From Anaerocolumna sedimenticola (GTDB lineage: Bacteria > Bacillota > Clostridia > Lachnospirales > Lachnospiraceae), in NCBI RefSeq assembly GCF_009931695.1, contig NZ_CP048000.1, positions 3,427,501 to 3,491,500 of the forward strand: a stretch of 64,000 nucleotides of DNA, in the 5' to 3' direction. The translations under genes and the position numbers were made by a program. The number at the start of each line of letters is the position of its first letter. Within the stretch, counting starts at the first letter, position 1. Under the pieces are notes generated by a model. The model saw only the letters and a list, made by a program, of their open reading frames with translations, was not told the DNA's origin and did no database searches. Positions 34,388 through 43,242 of this stretch are shown piece after piece.

Positions 34388-35287
34388 ATGAAAATAAATG
34401 ACAGTCCGCATCCGTATGCAGCAGTCACCATTATTTTTTGGTCCTTGGCATATGTTCTTACCCGTGTTGTACTGCAATACTTTTCCGCCTATTCGGTTGG
34501 CTTTTTAAGGTATTTTGTAGCTTCCTGCACGCTGGTCATCCTGGCACTTATTATGAAAATGAAAATACCAAGGATAGCCGATTTAAAGTGGTTTCTTATG
34601 TCGGGTGCTGTAGGTTTTTTCCTCTACATAATTGCTTTTAATAAAGGCAGCGAAAGGGTTACGGCATCTATGAGTAGTGTGGTCATAGCGACGGTACCTA
34701 TAATGACAGCATTATTCTCATATTTTATTTATCATGAAAAATTAAAAGGGTTTCAATGGGCTGCAATTGTAATAGAATTCTTAGGTGTTATTATACTAAC
34801 GCTGATGGATGGGATATTTACGGTCAATACCGGACTTATTTGGCTGCTTTTTGCAGCGATAGCATTAAGTGCTTATAACCTGTTACTTCGTAAATTATTG
34901 AAGGATTATTCTGCTTTACAGGTATCAACCTTTAGTATTTTTGCAGGTACACTTATACTTACGATTTTCCTGCCGACATCGGTAAGAGAAATAAGGAATG
35001 CTATGCCAATCCACCTGCTCTATATCCTGATACTTGGGATTTTTTCCAGTGCTATTGCATATCTGGCTTGGTCTAAGGCATTTTCAAAGGCAAAACATGC
35101 ATCCACCGTAAGTAACTATATGTTCATTACCCCTTTATTGACAACTCTTCTGGGTTTCCTTATAACAAAGGAGATACCGGATTGGTCGACAATCTTTGGA
35201 GGCACGATTATTCTACTTGGATTATTTATATTTAATTTTGGTGAAAGGTTATATAATAGAATTTCTATGAATCGAAGTTCTTCCTAA
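34388..35287 (+). CDS. EamA/DMT family transporter
   Basis: 299 residues, AAAGGAG upstream. About ten membrane segments arranged as two EamA repeats (residues 10-140 and 150-285), with the usual GVIILTLMDG and ILGIFSSAIAYLAWSKAFSKAKHA motifs. The family exports or imports small metabolites, often amino acids or related compounds; the substrate is unknown. Divergent from a broken MocR-type gene, an arrangement common for vitamin- or amine-linked exporters. Confidence 0.88.
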   Translation: MKINDSPHPYAAVTIIFWSLAYVLTRVVLQYFSAYSVGFLRYFVASCTLVILALIMKMKIPRIADLKWFLMSGAVGFFLYIIAFNKGSERVTASMSSVVIATVPIMTALFSYFIYHEKLKGFQWAAIVIEFLGVIILTLMDGIFTVNTGLIWLLFAAIALSAYNLLLRKLLKDYSALQVSTFSIFAGTLILTIFLPTSVREIRNAMPIHLLYILILGIFSSAIAYLAWSKAFSKAKHASTVSNYMFITPLLTTLLGFLITKEIPDWSTIFGGTIILLGLFIFNFGERLYNRISMNRSSS

Positions 35288-35374
35288 GAAAATTGCAATA
35301 TATATGCAATATATATATTTTGGACTGATAGGATCAAAGGAGAGCTAAATAAATTAATTGAGATTGGAGTTACC

Positions 35375-36112
35375 ATGCAATATTCAGAAGTAAAAGAAAA
35401 GCTGCTTTCACTTTTTGACAGGAAAAAATTAATGGTTATGCCGAAGGAATGGGAATTTTTCAATGAACATGACAGGAGTATCAAACGGATAGGTTATGTA
35501 GTAAACCTGACACCTGAGATTATTGAGAAGGCCCATCAACTTAGGGTGGATTTTTTGATTACACATCATCCCTCAATATCGGAGTTGAAGGATGAATGCT
35601 ATAAAATGCTTGAAGTATATGATATAATACATACTTTTTTTCATGCACCTCTGGATGATGCTGATTTTGGTAATAGCCGTTCCATAGCAGTTGCCCTGGG
35701 GCTGATCAATTGTAAGAAAATCATCCCATATCAATATGATTATTATTGGGGAATCACTGGAGAACTGGTGGAGAAGACTACTTATGAAAAGCTATTGAAT
35801 AAACTTTCCATGATATTGAATGAAACGGTGAAAGGGTATAAAAACAATGACACGCTAATACATAAAGTCTGTATCAACGCAGGTGGTGGAGATGATATCA
35901 ATAAATTAAAGGAAGCGCTTGATCATCAATGTGATGTCTATATAACAGGAGGCTATAATTTGGATTTCCAGCTATACGCGAAATATAGAGGCATAAACCT
36001 GATGATTGGAAGCCACACCAATACAGAGCTTATGGGTATTCAGAACTTTGCTAATTTGCTGACCTCACATACAGGTGTAGAGGCCACGAAAATTGATGAG
36101 AGTAATTATTAA
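35375..36112 (+). CDS. Nif3-like dinuclear metal centre protein
   Basis: 245 residues. Nif3/NIF3L1 family (GTP cyclohydrolase I type 2-like fold): metal-ligand motif LITHHPS near residue 65, later ITGGYNLDFQLYA and LMIGSHTNTELMGIQN. Family members bind two metal ions in a toroidal hexamer. The biochemical role is unsettled. No strong Shine-Dalgarno at the ATG (GGAG is about 9 bases upstream). Monocistronic, followed by an 18-bp perfect hairpin. Confidence 0.8.
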   Translation: MQYSEVKEKLLSLFDRKKLMVMPKEWEFFNEHDRSIKRIGYVVNLTPEIIEKAHQLRVDFLITHHPSISELKDECYKMLEVYDIIHTFFHAPLDDADFGNSRSIAVALGLINCKKIIPYQYDYYWGITGELVEKTTYEKLLNKLSMILNETVKGYKNNDTLIHKVCINAGGGDDINKLKEALDHQCDVYITGGYNLDFQLYAKYRGINLMIGSHTNTELMGIQNFANLLTSHTGVEATKIDESNY

Positions 36113-36153
36113 TATGCTTCAGTTTTCATATAGATGAGGTTTTATATGAGGAT

Positions 36154-36192
36154 TAAAGTGTCAAAAGCACCGTAGGTGCTTTTGACACTTTA
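36154..36192. terminator. Perfect 18-bp inverted repeat (possible terminator)
   Basis: TAAAGTGTCAAAAGCACC, loop GTA, then its exact complement. 42 bp after the Nif3-like stop. It lacks a clean T run, so a bidirectional terminator or a remnant of a mobile-element end are both possible. Confidence 0.55.
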
Positions 36193-36235
36193 GTCATATG
36201 AGACAAATAAGAAGAAGTCACTTTATGTAAAGCTG

Positions 36236-36505
36236 TTACTGCTTTTTCACCCAGGCTGCAATATCCTTAATCACTTGAGCTTTTACATGGTTTGGTTCAT
36301 TATATACCGTAATGTCTGGAACATCGTTTGCAGATTTCTGGTTTGTCATAAACAGATGGCTAAGGCCCGGATGGAGCTAGAAAGCAACATTTTTATGTCC
36401 CTTTAGCGTAGTCCTCCATAGCTCATAATCTTTGTCAGCATAAACCTGGAAGCCGTCGCCACCCTGAAGGATCAGCACGGGAACTGAAGAACCACTGGTA
36501 GATGA
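36236..36505 (-). pseudogene. Alpha/beta hydrolase C-terminal fragment
   Basis: On the minus strand an uninterrupted coding trace reads SSVPVLILQGGDGFQVYADK, then LWRTTLKGHKNVAF, an in-frame TAG, and LHPGLSHLFMTNQKSANDVP to the end KDIAAWVKKQ and a TAA. The LILQGGDGFQV and GLSHLF positions match the acid and His regions of dienelactone-hydrolase-like enzymes. The N-terminal half is missing. Confidence 0.65.
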
Positions 36506-36966
36506 AACACATGAGTAATTGATATGTTTCCTTGAACGGCGATTTTTCAGAAATCATCGAAAAACCCATTGACATGTTCCTACGAAGAGATACCATAAAA
36601 AATAGTACTCAGACATCAATTCCATCAACTCAAACCATGTGGAGACGGTAGTTTTGATGTCACGCAAAGATAAATAAATAGGCTTAAATAGCTTGTATCA
36701 AAGGTTTCCAGGCTTTCGGTTATTATAGACGATTGATGGAAACCTTGTTTTTTATTCTCCGAGTTAATTTCGGAACCTGAAATATAGGTTAGGGTTGAGA
36801 CCACAGAACTGCTTTTTGCCTTACGAGACAATGAAACTACTGTTTTTTGGATAGGTTGAGACTAGAGAACTGATGTTAAATGAACGAAGTAAAAGGTAGT
36901 AGCCCTATTACAGAACTACTGCCTTTTGCTATGTCATTTTGTCGACTTCCTTTATTATAGAATGCT
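36506..36966. other. Gene-free region with degenerate repeats and a hairpin
   Basis: About 460 bp. It contains TTGATATGTTTCC-like and TTGACATGTTCC motifs (36518-36585), phrases such as GAGACCACAGAACTGC repeated with changes at 36850 and 40440, and a strong hairpin (AAAAGGTAGTAG/CTACTGCCTTTT, about 36890-36927) that can end the minus-strand NmrA-like gene's transcript. Probably remnants of an insertion sequence. Confidence 0.45.
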
Positions 36967-37821
36967 TTATATCATATTTATCATATACTTTTTAAAATCT
37001 GTATAGAAACGAATTGGATTGGTGGTTTCATTTTTTGTCTTTCCATCAATTACCGCTTTTGTCATAAGCATAAGATTTTTTGCCCCGTCTTTTGAGAAAC
37101 CTGCTTGTATCAATGTACTTTCCCATTCTTCAGGTAACACTTGCTGAACTTTAACATTTCTATTTAATACATCTCCAAATATTTTTGCTATGTCTAAAGA
37201 ACTATAAAGATTTGGTCCAGTTAACTCATATATTCGTTCTTGCCTGGTTTTACAAATCATTATGTCTGACAAAAATTCAGCAACATCTGGCGGAGCAATC
37301 ATGGCCACCTTCATTTCAGGTGGGAAAAAGGTTGGTAGAACTCCATAGTTCTTAACTAAGTCCAAATACCCAAGCCAATTACTGAAATAATAGGCAGGGC
37401 GAACATATATTTGTTCAATGTTAATATCAGAGAATGTATGTTCCAGCATATAGGAAGCCTCTAGATTGCCTGTTCCTGATTCGTTCTGAGCCCCACCAGA
37501 TGATAGTCCAACAATTTTTGTGGCCCCAGATGGTAAAATAGCCTCTCTGAAATTATTTAAAAGTATTTGAGTTTCTATTAAAAAATTATTACAATTAGGA
37601 TTTTCAGGCGTGAGTAGAAAAATTGACCTTCCTCCATAAAAGGACTTTTTTAAGGCTTCCATATCTGAATAATCAGCAATAACAACCTCAACACCTTTAT
37701 TTTTTAGTTCCAGCGCTTTTATACTATTCCGGATAATAGCTCTCACTGGTTGACCCTTCTTTAAAAGATTATCGACAAGCATTGAGCCTATCTGTCCCGA
37801 TGCCCCCAATACTATATTCAT
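36967..37821 (-). CDS. NmrA-like NAD(P)-binding protein
   Basis: 284 residues from ATG 37821 (AAAGGAGAT upstream); upstream in-frame codons belong to the promoter region. N-terminal Rossmann motif VLGASGQIGSMLVDNL, then VRAIIRNS and a GVEVVIADYSD segment, as in NmrA/QOR2-type atypical short-chain dehydrogenases that sense or reduce with NAD(P)H. Divergent from a WYL regulator with a shared palindromic promoter, so very likely under its control. Confidence 0.82.
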   Translation of the reverse strand: MNIVLGASGQIGSMLVDNLLKKGQPVRAIIRNSIKALELKNKGVEVVIADYSDMEALKKSFYGGRSIFLLTPENPNCNNFLIETQILLNNFREAILPSGATKIVGLSSGGAQNESGTGNLEASYMLEHTFSDINIEQIYVRPAYYFSNWLGYLDLVKNYGVLPTFFPPEMKVAMIAPPDVAEFLSDIMICKTRQERIYELTGPNLYSSLDIAKIFGDVLNRNVKVQQVLPEEWESTLIQAGFSKDGAKNLMLMTKAVIDGKTKNETTNPIRFYTDFKKYMINMI

Positions 37822-37894
37822 ATTATCTTCATCTCCTTTATAAGTTATTTTTAAAATCAATATTAAAGTTTTCTTTTTGACACTGTTGTATTCT

Positions 37895-37934
37895 ATCATA
37901 TAACCTTGACAGCAGTATGTCATAGTTATATGAT
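37895..37934. promoter_or_regulatory. Face-to-face promoters inside a 10-bp inverted repeat
   Basis: ATCATATAAC (37895-37904) and its exact complement GTTATATGAT (37925-37934) enclose 20 bp. Plus strand: TTGACA (37906-37911), 17-bp spacer, TATGAT (37929-37934). Minus strand: ATGACA (37918-37923), 17-bp spacer, TATGAT (37895-37900). Both -10 boxes lie in the palindrome arms, so a dimeric regulator binding there would block both promoters. Confidence 0.75.
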
Positions 37935-37956
37935 AATATAAATTTATTAAGGACTG

Positions 37957-38895
37957 ATGAAATTGAAGATTGATAGGCTGATATCCATTATTATGATATT
38001 GCTTCAACGTAAAAAAATTAGCGCAACTAAGCTTGCTGAGATGTTTGAAGTAAGTACCAGGACTATATATAGAGATATAGAAACAATAAACTCAGCAGGT
38101 ATACCTATAATTACTTATCCTGGGATTAACGGTGGTATTGGAATTATGGAAGAATATAAGATTGACAAAAAACTATTTACGACTTCAGATATTACAGCGC
38201 TTTTAATGAGCCTTGGAAGCATTTCACGGGCACTGACAGATGACGATATTATGAATACTCTTGCAAAGATAAAAAGCTTAGTTCCAGATGAACAAATTAG
38301 GGATATTGAATTAAAGTCAAACCAAATCACTGTCGATCTTACACCGTGGATTGGATATGGGAAGCTGCATCCCAATCTTGAGAAAATTAAGAAAGCACTA
38401 GATGAGAAAAAATTTCTATCGTTTGAATACTCAAATAGTGATGGTAAAAAAAGCAACAGGAAAATTGAGCCTTACCGATTAGTTTTGAAGAAATCAAATT
38501 GGTATTTACAAGGCTACTGCACTTTTAGGCAGGAATTCCGTACTTTTAAGCTATCTCGTATTTCATCGATAGAAGTTCTATATGAGACTTTTATTCCACG
38601 GGAATTTGATACCAAACCATTAGGTGCCTGGGACAACTTAGGGAAAAACATTATTATAATAAAACTATTGGTGCATGAATCCCTAAGAGATAAAATTTCA
38701 GAATACTGCGGAGAAGAAAGTATTCAGCCTTATGGGGAAAACAAGTTAATCGTAAACTTTCCATTTGAGCAAAATGAATTTGGATATAATCTGCTGCTCA
38801 GTTTTGGCGATAAATGTGAATGTCTGAAGCCTGTACAAGTAAGGGAGGAAATAATTCGTAGGATTAATAACTTATTGAGAGTTTATAATAATTGA
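37957..38895 (+). CDS. YafY-type transcriptional regulator (HTH + WYL domain)
   Basis: 312 residues. The N-terminal HTH_11 domain (1-60: ISIIMILLQRKKISATKLAE, STRTIYRDIETINSAGIPI), a middle WYL domain (about 140-225: LDEKKFLSFEYSN, IEPYRLVLKKSNWYLQGYC) and a WCX C-terminal part. WYL domains sense ligands, often nucleic-acid or small-molecule signals. Start ATG 37957, 23 bp after the -10 box. Likely autoregulated through the palindrome that overlaps its promoter. Confidence 0.88.
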   Translation: MKLKIDRLISIIMILLQRKKISATKLAEMFEVSTRTIYRDIETINSAGIPIITYPGINGGIGIMEEYKIDKKLFTTSDITALLMSLGSISRALTDDDIMNTLAKIKSLVPDEQIRDIELKSNQITVDLTPWIGYGKLHPNLEKIKKALDEKKFLSFEYSNSDGKKSNRKIEPYRLVLKKSNWYLQGYCTFRQEFRTFKLSRISSIEVLYETFIPREFDTKPLGAWDNLGKNIIIIKLLVHESLRDKISEYCGEESIQPYGENKLIVNFPFEQNEFGYNLLLSFGDKCECLKPVQVREEIIRRINNLLRVYNN

Positions 38896-39254
38896 CAATT
38901 GGAAGGCTACGGGGTAATATTATGTCGAAGTAGGTAATAGTTTTCCTCTTAACGGAGAAGTAAACAAAAATAGCGACCACAGAATATGAACATATACCGG
39001 GAGAAATTCTGGATTTGCTGCTATATGGAATTCTAAAGCAGGACAACATATAGCTATCCAAATAATCATATTTATAGAGTTGCTCTAATAAAGTAATTTT
39101 TCATTCGTTTATCACATTGAGTATGTAACAAAGAACTACCGAAATGAAACTTCATTAATAAGATGCCTGACCGAGGCATTATAACTTCTGGGATTGTTAT
39201 TTTAGTTAAGTTAAAATACATTGATCTGAGAAGATCGAGAAAGGTGGATATGAT
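38896..39254. other. Intergenic region, nothing recognised
   Basis: 359 bp with scattered stops in all frames. It should hold the promoter of the SGNH hydrolase gene. No repeat, operator or terminator stands out. Confidence 0.35.
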
Positions 39255-40201
39255 ATGATACTATCAAATGAACAGTTAAAGAAGATTTATTACGGAGCAC
39301 TTAGCATTTGTGAAACTGAGGATGGATATTTACAATCTTTTCAGTATACACAGCAGCAGATGCAGTATTTTAAGGAAAGTTCTGAATTCTGGTATGACAG
39401 GTGTAAGGCTTCCAGTTCCAAAACACTTGAGTTTAGTACAAGAGCGACGCAATTTTCTTTTGAGTACAAAATCATTTGGCTGGGGTCAGAGGACACCATT
39501 GAGATTGCTGTTGATGGACTAATCACAAAAATATATTACATGAAAGATTTGCAGAAAGAGGGAAAAATATCCTTCGAAATGCCTGATGGGGAAAAGAAAG
39601 TCATTGTTTATTTGCCTGCTGATGCGACCATTCTGATTCGTAATTGTGAGATTAATGCGGACGTGTTTCCCGTGAAGAAAAAGGAGAAGGTTTTGTGGAT
39701 GGGTGATTCCATAACACAGGGGTTTGGTCCATTACGTTCTGCACATACCTATGTTAGTGTGGCAAATCGCCTACTTAACTACGATATTATCAATCAGGGA
39801 ATTGGCGGATACATATATGATAAAAACGTACTTGTTAGTATGGAAGGCTATTCTCCTGATAAAATAATTATCTCTTTGGGTACCAATCAATATGGAACGG
39901 AAAGTATGAAGGATATTGAGGAATATTACGAAAGATTATCAGAAGTATATGGAGATAGGCCGGTACTTTGTATCACACCAATTTGGAGGGGGATTCACCT
40001 GATGGGGTAGAGGTACTTGCAAAGTTCTGTCATAAGGTGAAGGATATTTGTACAAAGTATTCTAATATAACTGTAGTTGAGGGCTTTAGGCTCGTGCCCC
40101 ATTTATCAGAATATTTTCTGGACAATCTTCATCCCAATGCTCTTGGCTCGGAAATATATGCAAGAAACCTTGTGTTAGCAATACAGGAAGTAGGCTTCTA
40201 A
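39255..40201 (+). pseudogene. SGNH/GDSL-type hydrolase, frameshifted
   Basis: The first frame (39255-40010) holds an N-terminal beta-rich domain and the SGNH blocks: WMGDSITQG (nucleophile Ser), NQGIGG (Gly) and SLGTNQYG (Asn). The final block, FLDNLHPNALGSEIYA (Asp and His), is in the next frame and ends at 40201. One extra G in the G5 run at 39988-39992 would rejoin them as TPIWRGDSPDGVEVL. Esterase or acyl-hydrolase role, substrate unknown. Real mutation or homopolymer error. Confidence 0.75.
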
Positions 40202-40551
40202 AATCTATACAGCTAATACATGTTAATATGTTACCGATAGCAGCCATATGTTGATATGTTACCAAAACCAAAAGCCGTTGATATGTTTCCTCAACGACAT
40301 ATTTAGCCCTTTGATATGTGTTTGTGGAAACATATCAAAGGGCGTTTTAATGTAGTGATAAAATCAAAAATTACTGATTGGCTGAAAGCCTTATTTTTAT
40401 TCTTGGAGTAAAACTTGAAATATAAAATATATCTAGGGTAGAGACTATAGTACTGATTTTTGCCTTGATTACTCATTGATTTATTCAAAAGAATAAACCC
40501 TTAATTTTATCATTTATATTTGACATATCTTTTCTATAGTTTAAAACAAAA
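40202..40551. other. Gene-free region with hairpin and degenerate repeats
   Basis: 350 bp between convergent genes. Strong hairpin: GCCCTTTGATATGT (40306-40319) pairs perfectly with ACATATCAAAGGGC (40330-40343), followed by GTTTTAAT, a likely terminator. Several GTTGATATGTTWCC motifs precede it and a block related to 36747-36830 follows at 40388-40465. Confidence 0.55.
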
Positions 40552-41538
40552 TTAATCCATACTCCTTAAAATTTTGTCTATTTTCATCATCTGATCTTGT
40601 GAAAGTGGACCCCAATCCATGGCTTTAGCGTTTTCTTTTATCTGTTTTACGGTTTTGAAACCCGGAATCGGGATGGTAACACCACTTTTTGCCCAAATCC
40701 AGGCGAGTGACCCTTGAACCAGAGTCCTTCCTCCAATAGTTAAAATATCACGGATAGCCTCCAGTTTATCATAAGCAGCGGGATTTGGTTTACCATCCTT
40801 GTATATTGCTTCAGTCCATGCATGACCAGCTCCGCGGATATCGTTCTTGGATATCATGGTGTCCCTTTTATGTTTACCGCTTAAAAAGCCCATTGCTAAA
40901 GGACTCCGATTAATACTGGCAAGTCTTTTTTCTTCACATAACTGAAGAATTTCCTCGTTACCACCAAGAATATTCAATTGTTGCTGGATGGCACTACAGT
41001 TTTGTTGCTCTGCGAATATTTTGGTACCGCTTGTTAAATCTGTACTCCAGCCATAAGTCCTGATTTTCCCTTTGGAGACGAGTTTATCCAAGGTTTCGAT
41101 TACAGAATCAATCTCTGAGAGTCCAATTTCCCATACATGAAGCTGATAGAGGTCAATATAGTCTGTCTGGAGACGTTTCAGTGAAGCCTCGCAGGCCCTT
41201 TCAATGTAATCCGGAGTTACGTTGTAACCATGAAGAGTTTTTGTCGCTTCACTACCTATGTAACCAAACTTTGTGGCGAGGACAATCTGAGATCTACGGC
41301 CTTTAATAGCTTCTCCGATTAACCTTTCACTATGTCCAATACCATAGGCATCCGAGGTGTCTATAAAATTAATACCTAAATCCAGTGCAGTCTGGATAGC
41401 TGCAATTGACATATTATCGTCGGTCTCACCATAACCATCAATTTTACTGTCCATATAAAATTGACCTCCGATTGCCCAACAACCTATGCCCATAGGGCTT
41501 ACCTTAATACCTGATTTTCCTAAAACTCTTTGTTCCAT
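40552..41538 (-). CDS. Aldo/keto reductase
   Basis: 328 residues, AGGAGG-like site before the ATG. AKR fold with the catalytic tetrad visible: Asp and Tyr in FIDTSDAYGIGHSE, Lys in LATKFGY, His in LYQLHVWE. C-terminal NADPH site in GVTIPIPGFKTVKQIKENAK. The closest general type is the YhdN/Tas-like reductases. The promoter region contains an ACCAACTAGTTGGT operator shared with the TetR gene upstream, so it is probably induced through that repressor. Confidence 0.9.
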   Translation of the reverse strand: MEQRVLGKSGIKVSPMGIGCWAIGGQFYMDSKIDGYGETDDNMSIAAIQTALDLGINFIDTSDAYGIGHSERLIGEAIKGRRSQIVLATKFGYIGSEATKTLHGYNVTPDYIERACEASLKRLQTDYIDLYQLHVWEIGLSEIDSVIETLDKLVSKGKIRTYGWSTDLTSGTKIFAEQQNCSAIQQQLNILGGNEEILQLCEEKRLASINRSPLAMGFLSGKHKRDTMISKNDIRGAGHAWTEAIYKDGKPNPAAYDKLEAIRDILTIGGRTLVQGSLAWIWAKSGVTIPIPGFKTVKQIKENAKAMDWGPLSQDQMMKIDKILRSMD

Positions 41539-41619
41539 ATGAATATCCTCCTCTATATAATAATTTCTCAGAATCTCTGCCCCTTGTTTTGTAAGAGTTT
41601 CAGATTCTAATTATAATAA

Positions 41620-41633
41620 CCAACTAGTTGGTT
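41620..41633. promoter_or_regulatory. TetR-type operator before the aldo/keto reductase
   Basis: ACCAACTAGTTGGT, a perfect 14-bp palindrome adjoining a minus-strand TATAAT (41611-41616). Same half-sites and spacing as 42283-42296. Confidence 0.7.
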
Positions 41634-41660
41634 GAATAGTAGTAATAAAATAAAAGATAC

Positions 41661-42254
41661 TTACATACCTTTTATTCCATTCCATAAAACTTCAAAACAG
41701 TTATCCATTTCTAGGAGAGCCTGTTCTTTACTCATCAATCCTGATGATAAATCGATGCAGGTTAATATATTGTAAAATGTATACGCCATATGACTTGGAT
41801 TCATTTGCTGAAGCTCCTTTTGTTTTATACCTTCCTCCATGATACAGGCCAGATTTGCAACAAATTCTTTCTTGCTTTCTGAAGTAATCGATATGATTTC
41901 TTCTCTTAGATTGGTAGGGGGTAAGTAGTATATCCGATTCCAAAAATCCATTTCAGCATTATCCAAATTGTATTCCAGATATTCACGATATATTGTTTTT
42001 AATCGCTCCTTGCATGGCATATCCTTGCATCCTGTAACGATTGCATTCATCTTATCTCGGTATTTCAGTACAATATCCTGAAAAAGTTCTCGTAAGATAT
42101 CTTCCTTACTTTTAAAATGAAAGTAAAGAGTAGCTTTATTAATATCGACTTCGGCAGCTATCTTATCCATACGTGCACCTTCATATCCATGCAAAGCAAA
42201 GGCCTTCAGTGCTGCCTGAAAGATTCTTTCCTTTGTTAAAGCTCCCTGCCCCAT
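41661..42254 (-). CDS. TetR family transcriptional regulator
   Basis: 197 residues from ATG 42254, with GGAGG 8 bases upstream; a longer frame reaches 42353 but crosses the promoter and operator. N-terminal HTH (about 8-55: TKERIFQAALKAFALHGYEG, MDKIAAEVDINKATLYFHFK) and a C-terminal ligand-binding domain without a recognisable ligand signature. It probably represses itself and the aldo/keto reductase through matching ACCAANNNNTTGGT sites. Confidence 0.9.
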   Translation of the reverse strand: MGQGALTKERIFQAALKAFALHGYEGARMDKIAAEVDINKATLYFHFKSKEDILRELFQDIVLKYRDKMNAIVTGCKDMPCKERLKTIYREYLEYNLDNAEMDFWNRIYYLPPTNLREEIISITSESKKEFVANLACIMEEGIKQKELQQMNPSHMAYTFYNILTCIDLSSGLMSKEQALLEMDNCFEVLWNGIKGM

Positions 42255-42282
42255 AAAGTAGACCTCCAAATTAAAATTAACA

Positions 42283-42296
42283 ACCAAATGGTTGGT
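42283..42296. promoter_or_regulatory. TetR-type operator before the tetR gene
   Basis: ACCAAATGGTTGGT: same half-sites as the site at 41620 with a different 4-bp centre. It lies just downstream of the tetR -10 box. Confidence 0.7.
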
Positions 42297-42302
42297 GAGT
42301 AG

Positions 42303-42331
42303 ATAATAACAAAATATAACTATAATGTCAA
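42303..42331 (-). promoter_or_regulatory. Promoter of the tetR gene
   Basis: Minus strand: TTGACA (42326-42331), 17-bp spacer, TATTAT (42303-42308). The operator begins 6 bp downstream of the -10 box. Confidence 0.7.
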
Positions 42332-42524
42332 GCACATGTTGTAATTTTTTCATTGATGATAACGATGATGTTATGATTACATATTTTTATGCTCCGCTTT
42401 ATCAGTTAATAAGCATTTCAGACGCAACTTCTGGCAGAGAAGAAAATATCAGGTTTTTAACTGCGCATATTGACCAGTTTACAAAGCAAAATTTGGTTGA
42501 GGGTCCATCAAAGGAGAGTTGATA

Positions 42525-43070
42525 ATGAGTAGGATTCATATGACTGCCCCTTGTTTTTCCGATCGTTTCGCTGCTTTGACCGCAGGCTTTCCCGGACTTA
42601 CCGTCGACAGGATATTGTCACAGGAAAAAGGGCTTTATCGCGTGATGTGTGAACGCGGAGGGTATCTTGCAGAAATCTCCGGCAAATTCCGATATGAGGC
42701 TCAAAACGTTTCGGATTTTCCTGCCGTTGGTAATTTTGTAATGCATGACCGCCGGGAAAACAGCGGTCATGCTATCATTCATCATGTCTTAACGAGAAAA
42801 AGCATGTTCATTCGTAAAGCGGCGGGAACCTTATATAAAGAACAGGTCTTAGCAACGAATATAGACACGTAGTGGTGCTGACAAAAGCAGATGATGTGAA
42901 AATATAGCGGAAAAAATAGCAGCGGTAAAACCGTTGCCGTTGGGGTAGATAGTTTGGTGAATTCCGTAATAGAACAAGATGGTGCAGTCAGATTTTACCC
43001 TATATCCAAAGGGTCAGACCGTTGCATTGATTGTTTCGTCTGGTGTAGGGAAACCCCGCAGAGCCTGTCC
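42525..43070 (+). pseudogene. RsgA-like ribosome-assembly GTPase, multiply broken
   Basis: ATG 42525 with AAGGAG upstream. The N-terminal OB fold is readable (GLYRVMCERGGYLAEISGKF, DFPAVGNFVM, IRKAAG, EQVLATNIDT), then VVVLTKADD in the next frame, with about 30 family residues between missing. Further on come VAVGVDSLVNSV, then QTVALIVSSGVGK (the P-loop region of RsgA) in yet another frame, where homology ends. Known RsgA is about 290 residues and acts in 30S maturation. This copy cannot be functional; a complete gene would be expected elsewhere. The adjacent frame 42325-42522 may be a leftover of another gene. Confidence 0.75.
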
Positions 43071-43242
43071 TCTCCAAACAGAGGGTGGGCCTCTGTTCTC
43101 CGTCTAGTGGGAATCCAGAAAAGGTTTTCTTTAGTGAATGGCTTCTCGTTTCAAAATAGCAAGAATAATCAAAATTGGGTTGCTTGATTTTGGTATACTA
43201 TGATATATCCGCATAGCATCAATCGAAAGGAGGCAAAACGAA

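Noticed and set aside
36625-36831. Minus-strand small open frame in the gap after Nif3-like
   Set aside because: Falls in degenerate repeat sequence shared with other non-coding gaps; no start signal.
42325-42522. Small independent gene before the RsgA remnant
   Set aside because: It overlaps the tetR promoter region, lacks a ribosome binding site and has no recognisable domain; possibly the tail of a lost gene.
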